From assembly GCA_004322365.1 (NCBI GenBank), contig SCTS01000002.1, positions 1 through 64,000 on the forward strand: a stretch of 64,000 bases of DNA. The letters are read 5' to 3'. Shown in pieces: positions 44,076 to 51,990 of this stretch. Made by a program: the position numbers and the translations under genes. How positions within the stretch are numbered: position 1 is the stretch's first letter; every line of letters begins with the position of its first letter. The notes beneath the pieces are model-generated. The model did not search any database. It was not told where the DNA came from and worked only from the letters and a program-made list of their open reading frames with translations. The DNA comes from Patescibacteria group bacterium. Lineage in GTDB: Bacteria; Patescibacteria; Paceibacteria; UBA9973; UBA2103.

Positions 44076-45152
44076 TTATATAGAACACCTCGAGAGTGCC
44101 CTTTGGTAACAGAGGAGATACTCTTCCATAGACATACTATGATGACGGGCAGACTCAAGAGCCTGAGCGCCCAAACGCATGCGGATCTCCTTGTCTTCAA
44201 TGAGGCGCTTCATAGCGACTGCAATTGCCGAGCTAGTTCCCGAGACTACCAAGGCTTCCTTTTTATCCTCGAACACTTCGCCAACAATCCCAACATCAGT
44301 TGTAATTATTGCCAACCCAGAGAGCCCTGCTTCTATAAGAGATACTCCGTACCCCTCAAATCGAGACGCCTGAACAAACACATCTGCACTTTCATAGTAT
44401 TGCGCAGGATCTTGCCATCCCACAAAACGAACCCTCTCCCCTAACCCTAAACGCTTTACCCTAAACTCTAAACTTTTCTTCAGCGGTCCATCACCGACAA
44501 TGGTGAGCTCAGCATCAGGAGTAAGAGCGACGGCATCAATAATTAAATGAACTCGTTTTTCACTCGTCAGTCTAGAAACTGATAGGAATTTCAAAGAACC
44601 AATGTTGGACCTCGTAGGTCCAACGTCTGAAGTGTATTCAGTATGTATAGGAAGCACTGTCACAGGCACCTTTGTAACTTTGCGGACACTTTTTAGAACA
44701 CGCTCTGAAACAACACGGATGCAGGTAGCACGACCTAAAATAAAAATAGCGAGCAATGCCTCAATAACACGGCGAGGTGATTCCGTAAGAAAACCGAGAG
44801 AAAAACAATCGGTATGGAGTTGTACTTGAAATGGAATATGGCGAGCTTTCGCAATACCGTATCCCAATACACCAATGAAAAAAGGATCTTGTGCTGACAC
44901 GATGTCATATGCTTTCTCTTTAGTGAGCGCACGAAGAGTTCTTTGCATATTTAAAAAACTTGAAAATCTATTTGTACCTCCAGCAGTCACCGCTCGAACA
45001 TTCGGTGCAAGTGTTATTTCTTGAGGCACTCCAACTCCAGCCACAACAATCAATAATTCATCAACAATACTGCCGTAAAGAGCCATGCGATTTGCTACGC
45101 GTGAACCTGCATCAAAAATCTTTACATCACTTGAAAGCATCAAGAGGTGCAT
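44076..45152 (-). CDS. Glycosyltransferase family 4 carrying a heptamer tract and a perfect hairpin in its coding sequence
   Basis: The 358-residue GT-B protein shows AQDPFFIGVLGYGIAKARHI, LKFLSVSRLTSEKRVHLIID, VRFVGWQDPAQYYESADVFV and SRFEGYGVSLIEAGLSGLAI (EX7E). Two odd DNA features are translated. The tandem heptamers at 44441-44474 encode part of EFRVKRLGLGERV, between the two strands after the donor loop. The hairpin at 44604-44624 encodes VGPTRSN, just before the second Rossmann domain. Both map to loops where insertions are tolerated. The catalytic motifs are intact. Confidence 0.9.
   Translation of the reverse strand: MHLLMLSSDVKIFDAGSRVANRMALYGSIVDELLIVVAGVGVPQEITLAPNVRAVTAGGTNRFSSFLNMQRTLRALTKEKAYDIVSAQDPFFIGVLGYGIAKARHIPFQVQLHTDCFSLGFLTESPRRVIEALLAIFILGRATCIRVVSERVLKSVRKVTKVPVTVLPIHTEYTSDVGPTRSNIGSLKFLSVSRLTSEKRVHLIIDAVALTPDAELTIVGDGPLKKSLEFRVKRLGLGERVRFVGWQDPAQYYESADVFVQASRFEGYGVSLIEAGLSGLAIITTDVGIVGEVFEDKKEALVVSGTSSAIAVAMKRLIEDKEIRMRLGAQALESARHHSMSMEEYLLCYQRALSRCSI
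44441..44474. repeat. Heptamer tandem tract 2, inside a glycosyltransferase gene
   Basis: CTAACC, CTAAACG, CTTTACC, CTAAACT, CTAAACT: one hexamer and four heptamers in register. CTAAACGCT is shared with the intergenic tract at 14032-14073. Confidence 0.8.
44604..44624. repeat. Perfect hairpin with CGT triloop inside a coding region
   Basis: GTTGGACCT, loop CGT, AGGTCCAAC: a 9-bp perfect stem. It resembles the intergenic hairpin at 9497-9525 (GTGGGACCT, CGG, AGGTCCCAC), which suggests a dispersed REP-like family. Confidence 0.8.
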
Positions 45153-45153
45153 A

Positions 45154-46269
45154 TCAGTGTGTGTTCATCCCTTTTAGAAGCTTAGCGATTTCATCAATCA
45201 TGCGCTCATTAGAAAATTGCTTAACGCGCCGTTTCGCTGAAGCAACGAGATTGGCACGAAGTGTTGCGTCTCCCAAAAGAGCATTTGTATGGTTCATGAT
45301 TGCATCCGCATCGTTTGCCTTCACAAGGTAGCCATTTTTTGCATGATCAACAATTTCCACATTGCCACCAACTTTGGTAGTAATAATAGGCACGCCAATT
45401 GCCATTGCCTCCAAAATGAGATGCGAAAATCCTTCGTATGCAGTATTGAGAATAAACACATCAGACGCACGAAGATAGCGTATGAGAATATCTCGCTCTA
45501 AAGAGCCTGCGAAGATAACGTCATTCTCAACACCTGTTTCAACAGCAAGACGCTCGAGCATGCCTGCATCAGGACCTGAACCAATGATAAGCAGTTTTGT
45601 TTCTGGAAAAGATTTTTGAATTTTTGGAAGCAGACGAATGAGTGTGTCGAAACCTTTCCATGGCACCAACCTTCCCACTGATACAAGAAGTTTTCCATGA
45701 AACCTCAAGAGTCCACGAAGCACTGTTTTATTGCCAGTGTCTCCTAAGTCTTCAATGCCGTTGTATATAACTGAAACTTTTTTATGAGAGAGATTCCATG
45801 CTCCAAGAATTTTTGCTAAATACTTTGACGGCACCACCACTCTGTCAGCACGACTTGCAACAGCACGCTCAACAAAGCGAAACATCTTAGGGATTAGTGG
45901 AAGCGTAGCGTATTGAAATGATTCAAGGGTGCCAGTGTAACCAAAGCGTTGTGTCGCCTGCTCCCATGCGTAGTCACCAACAACTTTCAATACAAAAGTT
46001 TTTTTCATGAAAAACGAAGCAATCATCGTCGGCACGCCGACAGACATTGGGTCTTGCGCATAAAGAATGTCAGCACGACGACCCTCCTTAAGTATGAGGA
46101 AAAAATACACTATATGGCGTATGAATTTCGGAAAACGACGGACTTTTATGAACGGCAAAACAATCACCTCAATTCCATACTGAGGAAGCGCCACTTCAAG
46201 TTTCCTTGAATAGGTTGCGGGTCCGCCAATCTCGGGCGGGTAGAGTCCTGTCGCAATAAGGACTTTCAT
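45154..46269 (-). CDS. Glycosyltransferase family 4
   Basis: The 371-residue protein has a complete GT4 pattern: IATGLYPPEIGGPATYSRKL, ILYAQDPMSVGVPTMIASFF, LVSVGRLVPWKGFDTLIRLL, VIFAGSLERDILIRYLRASD and LNTAYEGFSHLILEAMAIGV (EX7E). Its start is followed two bases later by the start region of the next glycosyltransferase (44076-45152), to which it is similar in the N-terminal half (SAQDPFFIGV / YAQDPMSVGV). The two may be a tandem duplication. Confidence 0.92.
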   Translation of the reverse strand: MKVLIATGLYPPEIGGPATYSRKLEVALPQYGIEVIVLPFIKVRRFPKFIRHIVYFFLILKEGRRADILYAQDPMSVGVPTMIASFFMKKTFVLKVVGDYAWEQATQRFGYTGTLESFQYATLPLIPKMFRFVERAVASRADRVVVPSKYLAKILGAWNLSHKKVSVIYNGIEDLGDTGNKTVLRGLLRFHGKLLVSVGRLVPWKGFDTLIRLLPKIQKSFPETKLLIIGSGPDAGMLERLAVETGVENDVIFAGSLERDILIRYLRASDVFILNTAYEGFSHLILEAMAIGVPIITTKVGGNVEIVDHAKNGYLVKANDADAIMNHTNALLGDATLRANLVASAKRRVKQFSNERMIDEIAKLLKGMNTH

Positions 46270-46329
46270 GAGTGCACTATATCAAAATCAGCAACTTCGC
46301 GTCGTTAATTGACGAAACATGAATACCGC

Positions 46330-47277
46330 TCAAAAACTGAGACCCTGAGGACGTATAGGGTTCTCTTTTCTGAGAGTAATCAACTCACGAATACCCGTCT
46401 GCAAAGAAACACGAGGTGCATAGCCAAGAATGGTGGAAATTTTAGAAAGATCTGCCTGCTGATTCTGAATATAGCCTGACGGAATTGGATTTTCTATAAA
46501 TGTCGCTGGTATAGCCACCTCACGCTCCGCATTAATGATGTCTACAAGGTCACGCACACTCACTGCCTCACTTGTACCAACATTGAAAATCTCAAACCCA
46601 GAAATATCCGCCGTGATGGCAAGTTCGAACGCGGAGACAAGATCATGAACGCTCGTAAAATCGCGTGTCTGTGTACCGTCACCATAAATGACCGGCGACT
46701 TCCCTTCTTCCATTCCCCAAATAAATTGCGATACCAAATTTGCAAAAGCCCCCTTATGTTCTTCATGGGGTCCGTACACACTCATAAAACGAAACGCGAC
46801 TATGGGCATACCATGGAGTGCGCTAAAAACTCTTGAGATATTTTCTTGTGCATACTTACTCACCGCATAGAAATTAGTCGGTATAACCTCTTGTGTTTCT
46901 TTGAGTGGAACCGGATTATTAGCGTACACCGATGAAGTTGAGGCAAAAAGAACTTTTTTTGCTTTCACTGCCACTGCGTACTCAAGAACGGCAATGTGCC
47001 CCAATATGTTATTAGACAGAGCTCCAGATAAATCAACAGTAAACATTGGTGATGAAGAAGACGCGGCGAGATGGATAATGATGTCTGGAGCATCTGCTTT
47101 TTTTAAAACGGACATATCTCGCACATCACCCTCAATACAGAGAATGCCGGGCTCAAGATTTTCTGGAACGCCGAGCGAAAAATTATCTATAACGGTAACG
47201 CTATGACCTTGCTGAGAAAAAGTATTCGCCGCATTACTGCCGATAAACCCAGCGCCACCAGTGATAAGTATTTTCAT
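46330..47277 (-). CDS. NAD-dependent epimerase/dehydratase (UDP-glucose 4-epimerase-like)
   Basis: The 315-residue extended SDR has KILITGGAGFIGSNAANTFS, IIHLAASSSSPMFTVDLSGA, the SSVYANN segment, NFYAVSKYAQENISRVFSAL (YxxxK) and FRFMSVYGPHEEHKGAFANL. NVGTSEAVSVRDLVDIINAE is the usual C-terminal nucleotide-sugar motif. The family interconverts UDP-Glc/Gal or UDP-GlcNAc/GalNAc or decarboxylates UDP-uronates; the exact reaction cannot be read. It is 9 bases from the mannose-1-phosphate guanylyltransferase gene. Confidence 0.88.
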   Translation of the reverse strand: MKILITGGAGFIGSNAANTFSQQGHSVTVIDNFSLGVPENLEPGILCIEGDVRDMSVLKKADAPDIIIHLAASSSSPMFTVDLSGALSNNILGHIAVLEYAVAVKAKKVLFASTSSVYANNPVPLKETQEVIPTNFYAVSKYAQENISRVFSALHGMPIVAFRFMSVYGPHEEHKGAFANLVSQFIWGMEEGKSPVIYGDGTQTRDFTSVHDLVSAFELAITADISGFEIFNVGTSEAVSVRDLVDIINAEREVAIPATFIENPIPSGYIQNQQADLSKISTILGYAPRVSLQTGIRELITLRKENPIRPQGLSF

Positions 47278-47286
47278 GATTAATTT

Positions 47287-48381
47287 TTATGAAAGGTGTG
47301 GCTCGTTTTCAAGAAGCCGTTGCAATGTGGGCTTTATATCCTGACTTCTATTTTTAGACATAATCAAGACCGCGTCTTCAGTTTCTACCACAATAAGATT
47401 ATCAACCCCAATAGCAACGATTGGTCTATGGGTACTTATGAGGAGAGTATTTTTACTTTCATGCTCAACCACTTTCCCTGCAGTATGAAGACCCTTCTTT
47501 CTTTTCTGAGTGAGAATACTGTGTACGGCTTCCCAATCACCGATATCAGACCAATCGACAGAAGACGGAATAACAATGAGTCGTGCAGTCTTTTCAGTAA
47601 TCAAGTACTCAAACGACTGTTTTGATAGTTTCTTAAAATACACTCCTGCACTTTTTGATTTATCTGCGAGAGCCCCTACAAGAAGATGAATATTTTCTTT
47701 ATATTCTTTTTTCGATTTCTTCAGCATCTCCAAAAGATTTTTTGCGTTTGTGATTTTATAGCCGGTATTCCATAAGTAACGCCCAGAAGCGATGAACTTC
47801 AATGCGTGCTTTGTGTCAGGCTTCTCAACAAAAGATTCAACACGGTACAGCGGTGCCCGAAATCCTTTGATTGGCTTCGCATCATTAAAACGTATATATC
47901 CTAAACCTGTGTGAGGTGAAAGTGGTCGTACTCCTATCATCACAATATCCTCAGGAAACTGCCGTGCTGCATCAAAACCCAACGCAACAGAGTCATGAAA
48001 AATCTTCGGAGTATCGATGAGATGGTCTGAGTTAAAAATTCCTACAGTAGCATCTTTATCTTTTGCATAAATCACCGCCGCAGCAAACGCAAACGCTGGT
48101 GCGGTATCACGAGCTTCAGGTTCAATGATTATGTTCTTCTTCGCAATATCTGGCTCCTGCTCCTGTATATACGATAAATATTCTGCAGGAATTTGTACAA
48201 AAATCTTCTCTGGGGCGAATGACAGCAAGAGCTGTTTGTACATGAGCTGAAAAAGCGTTTTCTCTCCAACGAAGCGTTGAAACTGCTTCGGTTTATTTTT
48301 TCGACTCAAAGGCCAAAGTCGTGTTCCGCTACCGCCAGCCATGATGACTGCGTAGTCATGAGAGTTTTTTGTTTTTTTCAT
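47287..48381 (-). CDS. manC: Mannose-1-phosphate guanylyltransferase
   Basis: The enzyme makes GDP-mannose from mannose-1-phosphate and GTP. The 364-residue protein starts with VIMAGGSGTRLWPLSRKNKP and KQFQRFVGEKTLFQLMYKQL, the nucleotidyltransferase signature. IGVRPLSPHTGLGYIRF and VESFVEKPDTKHALKFIASG are the sugar-phosphate regions; PSSVDWSDIGDWEAVHSILT is the manC C-terminal marker. The isomerase domain found in fused ManC/AlgA (about 470 residues) is absent. GDP-mannose is the substrate of the dehydratase encoded at 24593-25603. Confidence 0.94.
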   Translation of the reverse strand: MKKTKNSHDYAVIMAGGSGTRLWPLSRKNKPKQFQRFVGEKTLFQLMYKQLLLSFAPEKIFVQIPAEYLSYIQEQEPDIAKKNIIIEPEARDTAPAFAFAAAVIYAKDKDATVGIFNSDHLIDTPKIFHDSVALGFDAARQFPEDIVMIGVRPLSPHTGLGYIRFNDAKPIKGFRAPLYRVESFVEKPDTKHALKFIASGRYLWNTGYKITNAKNLLEMLKKSKKEYKENIHLLVGALADKSKSAGVYFKKLSKQSFEYLITEKTARLIVIPSSVDWSDIGDWEAVHSILTQKRKKGLHTAGKVVEHESKNTLLISTHRPIVAIGVDNLIVVETEDAVLIMSKNRSQDIKPTLQRLLENEPHLS

Positions 48382-48427
48382 AAAAATACTCGAGGAGTAT
48401 GAAGTGTAGCAGAATCAGAAAAATGGC

Positions 48428-49630
48428 TCAAAATATACTGAACACCCTTTCTCGCATATCTTTGGCAATGTGATTCCAGTCATATCCTTTCTCGGTAAGT
48501 GCCTCTGCATTCTGTACCACTACAGCTACGGCTTCAGGGTGCGCCAATATATGCTTCACCGTTTCAGCTATCTGCTTAGGGCTGTCAGCGTCAACCGCAA
48601 AACCGGTTGGTGCTTTATCTGGATTGCGCACCGAGTCAAAGAGAAAATCAGCAATACCTCCTTCTTGGGTTGCAATCACAGGGATGCCACTAGCAAAAGC
48701 CTCTATAAATGAATTTCCCATACCCTCCGAGCGTGAAGGTCGAATGAATATGTCGGACACATGAAGATACTTCGGGATATCCCCGTAGGTAACATGACCA
48801 AGAAACAGCACCCTAGTTTGTAACTTGGAGTTTGTAACTTGGAGTTTGAGCTTCTCTTCATCCGGACCAGTGCCGAGAATAAGAAATTTTATATTTTCAG
48901 GGAGAAGTGAGAGTGCATGAATAACATCATCAATTGCATTTTTATGAACGAGTCGTGATGCAGTAATGAGAAAAATATCATCCTTCCCTTTATGGAGTTT
49001 TTCTTTAAGAGCAATGAGTTCCAACACAGGAACTTCCTTTGAAAACGCCACCGTGTTAACACCATTTGGAATTACTATCGGCTCGCCTGCATAGCCCATT
49101 CGTTTTGCCCACGCCCCAAGAAAAGTGGAAATAACCTGCACCCTATCTGCACCTGTAAAAGCATATTTAAATAGAGGCCACGCTGGCAATGCAAGTCGTT
49201 CAATATATTTTGGCGGATCTCCCTCTTGAAGAGTAAGAACATATTTAACTGAAGGCTTAAGGAGTTTAAATATCCCTACTGCAATACCCACTGAATGCGC
49301 CATCATCCCCCATATCCCGTCGTAGCGGTATTTCTTATGAAGAGTAAGTGCGTAGAAAGGTGCGAGGCCTTGGAAAAGAAATTTATTTAAAGCAAGCGGA
49401 AACTTCTTTAAATCAGCCATTGACGGGTTGTTGGTAACAAACCCAATGCGGTGCACCAACACATTTCCTACCTGCTCCACTTTTGGTAGAGCCGAATCAA
49501 AACGAAGCGTCACCATATGAAACTCAATGTCTGTGCAGGCTACACGGTCGGTAATATCTTTAATGGCAACCTCAGCGCCCCCTATATATTTTGGATAGTA
49601 TGCGAGAGAAAAAATGAGAACTCGTTTCAT
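48428..49630 (-). CDS. Glycosyltransferase family 4 with an internal heptamer tract
   Basis: The 400-residue protein shows FSLAYYPKYIGGAEVAIKDI, MMAHSVGIAVGIFKLLKPSV, FLITASRLVHKNAIDDVIHA, FLGHVTYGDIPKYLHVSDIF and RPSRSEGMGNSFIEAFASGI (EX7E). The heptamer tract at 48814-48848 encodes KLKLQVTNSKLQTRV, placed in the loop between the strand with ILGTGPDEE and the strand with VLFLGHV, where other GT4 proteins have a short variable loop. Its ATG overlaps the TGA of the upstream SDR gene (ATGA). Confidence 0.92.
   Translation of the reverse strand: MKRVLIFSLAYYPKYIGGAEVAIKDITDRVACTDIEFHMVTLRFDSALPKVEQVGNVLVHRIGFVTNNPSMADLKKFPLALNKFLFQGLAPFYALTLHKKYRYDGIWGMMAHSVGIAVGIFKLLKPSVKYVLTLQEGDPPKYIERLALPAWPLFKYAFTGADRVQVISTFLGAWAKRMGYAGEPIVIPNGVNTVAFSKEVPVLELIALKEKLHKGKDDIFLITASRLVHKNAIDDVIHALSLLPENIKFLILGTGPDEEKLKLQVTNSKLQTRVLFLGHVTYGDIPKYLHVSDIFIRPSRSEGMGNSFIEAFASGIPVIATQEGGIADFLFDSVRNPDKAPTGFAVDADSPKQIAETVKHILAHPEAVAVVVQNAEALTEKGYDWNHIAKDMRERVFSIF
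48814..48848. repeat. Heptamer tandem tract 3, inside a glycosyltransferase gene
   Basis: Five exact 7-base units in register: TAGTTTG, TAACTTG, GAGTTTG, TAACTTG, GAGTTTG. On the coding strand this gives the peptide LQVTNSKLQT. Confidence 0.85.
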
Positions 49631-50496
49631 TTCTTTCCTGTTACTTCATGAATGTACTCTGCCACACCTTTAGTCGGATTCCATCCCAGTGCCTGAGCCT
49701 TAGAAATATCAATAGCGGAACTGAGTCGGTTTCCTGCTCGCTCTGGCAACATCTCTATTTCGCCACCAAACATCTGTGCGATTTCGAGGACTGAATACTC
49801 TTGCGTATCTCCGAGCCCATAGTTATCGCCCTCACCTTTTTCACCAACCAGCGCCAGACCAGCAACAATGTCGCCAACATACGTGAAATTACGCTTCTGT
49901 GTTCCCGGTGTCACCACACCGAGCACTTCTCCTTTCAAATGCTTCTGTCGAAATATTTCAATGAGCGTCCCGTATGCTCCGGAGCGCTCTCGAGGACCGT
50001 ACACATTGTAGAAATAAGTAACTGCATACGACAGCCCGTACCACTCACCATAATTTTTTACGAGCTCAGTGTTCGCTGCCTTTGTCCACGCATACGGAGT
50101 AGCCGTGCGACTCAAACCTCCATCACCAAACTTTGTTGAGGAACCCGCGTAGACTATTTTGCATTTTCGTTTTCTCCAAAACTCCAACACCCCAAAAGTA
50201 CCGAGGGTATTCAAGTCAAACACCAACTCTGGTTCAGCGAGACTTATTTCCACGCGCGAATATTCACCAAGATGGTAGATGAGATCGATGTGCTCAGGAA
50301 CAAACTTCTCAATGTCTTTCGTGTGTCCTTCTCGGTAATCCACCCCCGCAACATGGTTATCCTTTGAGCCAGCAAAATAGTTATCGAGCGAGATGACCGT
50401 ATGGCCATCTTTTACCAACCTCTCGCACAAGTGCGAACCTACAAGCCCAGCTCCGCCAGTGACTAAAATAGTTTTCTTTCCTGAGTCTTGAGCCAT
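49627..50496 (-). CDS. NAD-dependent epimerase/dehydratase
   Basis: The 289-residue extended SDR carries ILVTGGAGLVGSHLCERLVK, DLIYHLGEYSRVEISLAEPE, KIVYAGSSTKFGDGG, ATPYAWTKAANTELVKNYGE (YxxxK) and YFYNVYGPRERSGAYGTLIE. YGLGDTQEYSVLEIAQMFGG is the C-terminal part. It is similar to UDP-glucose 4-epimerases and UDP-glucuronate decarboxylases. The specificity is unknown. It opens the long leftward glycan run, whose 5' end is here or at the secreted lamin-tail gene 18 bases upstream. Confidence 0.87.
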   Translation of the reverse strand: MAQDSGKKTILVTGGAGLVGSHLCERLVKDGHTVISLDNYFAGSKDNHVAGVDYREGHTKDIEKFVPEHIDLIYHLGEYSRVEISLAEPELVFDLNTLGTFGVLEFWRKRKCKIVYAGSSTKFGDGGLSRTATPYAWTKAANTELVKNYGEWYGLSYAVTYFYNVYGPRERSGAYGTLIEIFRQKHLKGEVLGVVTPGTQKRNFTYVGDIVAGLALVGEKGEGDNYGLGDTQEYSVLEIAQMFGGEIEMLPERAGNRLSSAIDISKAQALGWNPTKGVAEYIHEVTGKK

Positions 50497-50514
50497 GAAT
50501 GTTGTTTTTTGATT

Positions 50515-51948
50515 CTACTCCTCCTCAATGATTGTATAGCCTGTTGTCGTACCTTTGCTACCCCGAATAAGTAACACGGCACCCACCGCTATTCCAATGA
50601 CCGCAAGAAGCCCTACAATCCAAGGAAGCATACCAAATGAAGCGAGTTCTGGCATTGAGGTTGAGCTAAGAGCAGTAATAGGTGCGGCGAGTAGATTTGA
50701 GGATGAGTTAGACGCACGCACCGTGTTTGAAGATTGCGCCTTGTTCGGTGAGGATGCTTGCGGGTATGACTGCGCTACCCCAGCTGTTTTTCGCGCCACA
50801 ATTAACTCTGTCCCGTACGCAGCGGCAAGTGTGCCGTTTGGATACAGCAATGTCACCGCACGCGGCGAGGATGGCGCAAGTCCTGTCGCGATATTCGATA
50901 TCGCAACAGATTCATGAGGAAACAAAATAGTATTCGCGGGAAATCTAAATATTTGACCATCGGCAGTTAGTTGCCATAAACCTAAGTTAAGTTCGATGTT
51001 GGAACTATTCGTAATTTCCACAAAATCAGAATTGACTTCGGAAACTGACACCTGCGCAGGTACAACTGTCACAATAAGTCGTGTAGTCGCACTATATATT
51101 TCTGATGATGCATCAAGTATCACCACATACCTCCCTGGATATGGAAACGCATACAAAACCGAACGACCTTCACGACTCTCACCATTACCAAAATTCCAAA
51201 CCAAACGGGCGTTGGTAATGGCCTCCCCTTTCAAACCCTGCACACGCCCCTCGAATATAGTCCCCGCACTCGCAACCACCACCCTGTCTCCCCCAGCAGA
51301 CACGCTAATCTTTGGTTCAATGAAATATGAGCCCCCGGAGTTTGATGAGGTGCTTGATGCACTGCTCGAACCAGAGGTCTCCGTACTAGTACTTCCACCA
51401 CCTGAAGTGCTAGGTGAACTACCACCACTAATCGCAGAGCCCGGTGTAGGCGAAGATGCCGTAAACGAAGATCCTACTTTCTGAAGCGAATTACCATCAC
51501 CGTTCGCACCTAGTGCAGGGCTATAGGTAATCGAATCAATATCAACCAAGGAATCATTTCGTAGTATCAGTACCTCGCCATTTGTATTATTTAATCCGCC
51601 TGAAAAAACAGTATCAAAAATTTGGCCAGAAAAGCTCGGCCAATCAGCAAGAAATTTTGAAGGATTATCTACCAAAACCACATACCCTCCTGTGGCTAGA
51701 TTAGAACCTCCTGCATATGCGCTAATGCCATGATTTGTTCCGCCCTCAAATAACTTCCATTTTGAAAGATCAAAAGATGCGCCAGAGTTATATACCTCCA
51801 CCCATTCATGTCCATCATCCGCCCCACTCGGGTCGTACATAACCTCCGATATAGAAACGGAAGCGAAAGAATACAGAGGGGGAAAAGAAAAAAGAAATAC
51901 TAAAATTAAGAAGGAATATTTACAGTGCGTATGCAGGCTCTGCGTCAT
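50515..51948 (-). CDS. Secreted lamin-tail-domain protein with C-terminal membrane anchor
   Basis: The 477-residue protein begins with a signal peptide (hydrophobic FLILVFLFSFPPLYSFA). A first LTD domain follows at about 30-165 (VSISEVMYDPSGADDGHEWV, DLSKWKLFEGGTNHG). Then come a Ser/Gly/Thr linker, a PKD-like domain (NARLVWNFGNGESREGRSVL, YPGRYVVILDASSE) and a second LTD (SEVNSDFVEITNSSNIELNL). The protein closes with a hydrophobic helix (LPWIVGLLAVIGIAVGAVLL) and a short basic-acidic tail, so it is probably anchored at the outer face. LTD proteins of this layout are common in Parcubacteria; the function is unknown, perhaps DNA or glycan binding. Confidence 0.85.
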   Translation of the reverse strand: MTQSLHTHCKYSFLILVFLFSFPPLYSFASVSISEVMYDPSGADDGHEWVEVYNSGASFDLSKWKLFEGGTNHGISAYAGGSNLATGGYVVLVDNPSKFLADWPSFSGQIFDTVFSGGLNNTNGEVLILRNDSLVDIDSITYSPALGANGDGNSLQKVGSSFTASSPTPGSAISGGSSPSTSGGGSTSTETSGSSSASSTSSNSGGSYFIEPKISVSAGGDRVVVASAGTIFEGRVQGLKGEAITNARLVWNFGNGESREGRSVLYAFPYPGRYVVILDASSEIYSATTRLIVTVVPAQVSVSEVNSDFVEITNSSNIELNLGLWQLTADGQIFRFPANTILFPHESVAISNIATGLAPSSPRAVTLLYPNGTLAAAYGTELIVARKTAGVAQSYPQASSPNKAQSSNTVRASNSSSNLLAAPITALSSTSMPELASFGMLPWIVGLLAVIGIAVGAVLLIRGSKGTTTGYTIIEEE

Positions 51949-51990
51949 ACCTGGTAGTTTTTTATAACTACATAGTACAGCCTTTAAAAG

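Noticed and set aside
47281..47300. Another copy of the GGTGTGG element end
   Set aside because: GAAAGGTGTGGCTCG matches only the first part, has no C/G run, and lies in the coding end of the guanylyltransferase gene, so it is probably chance.
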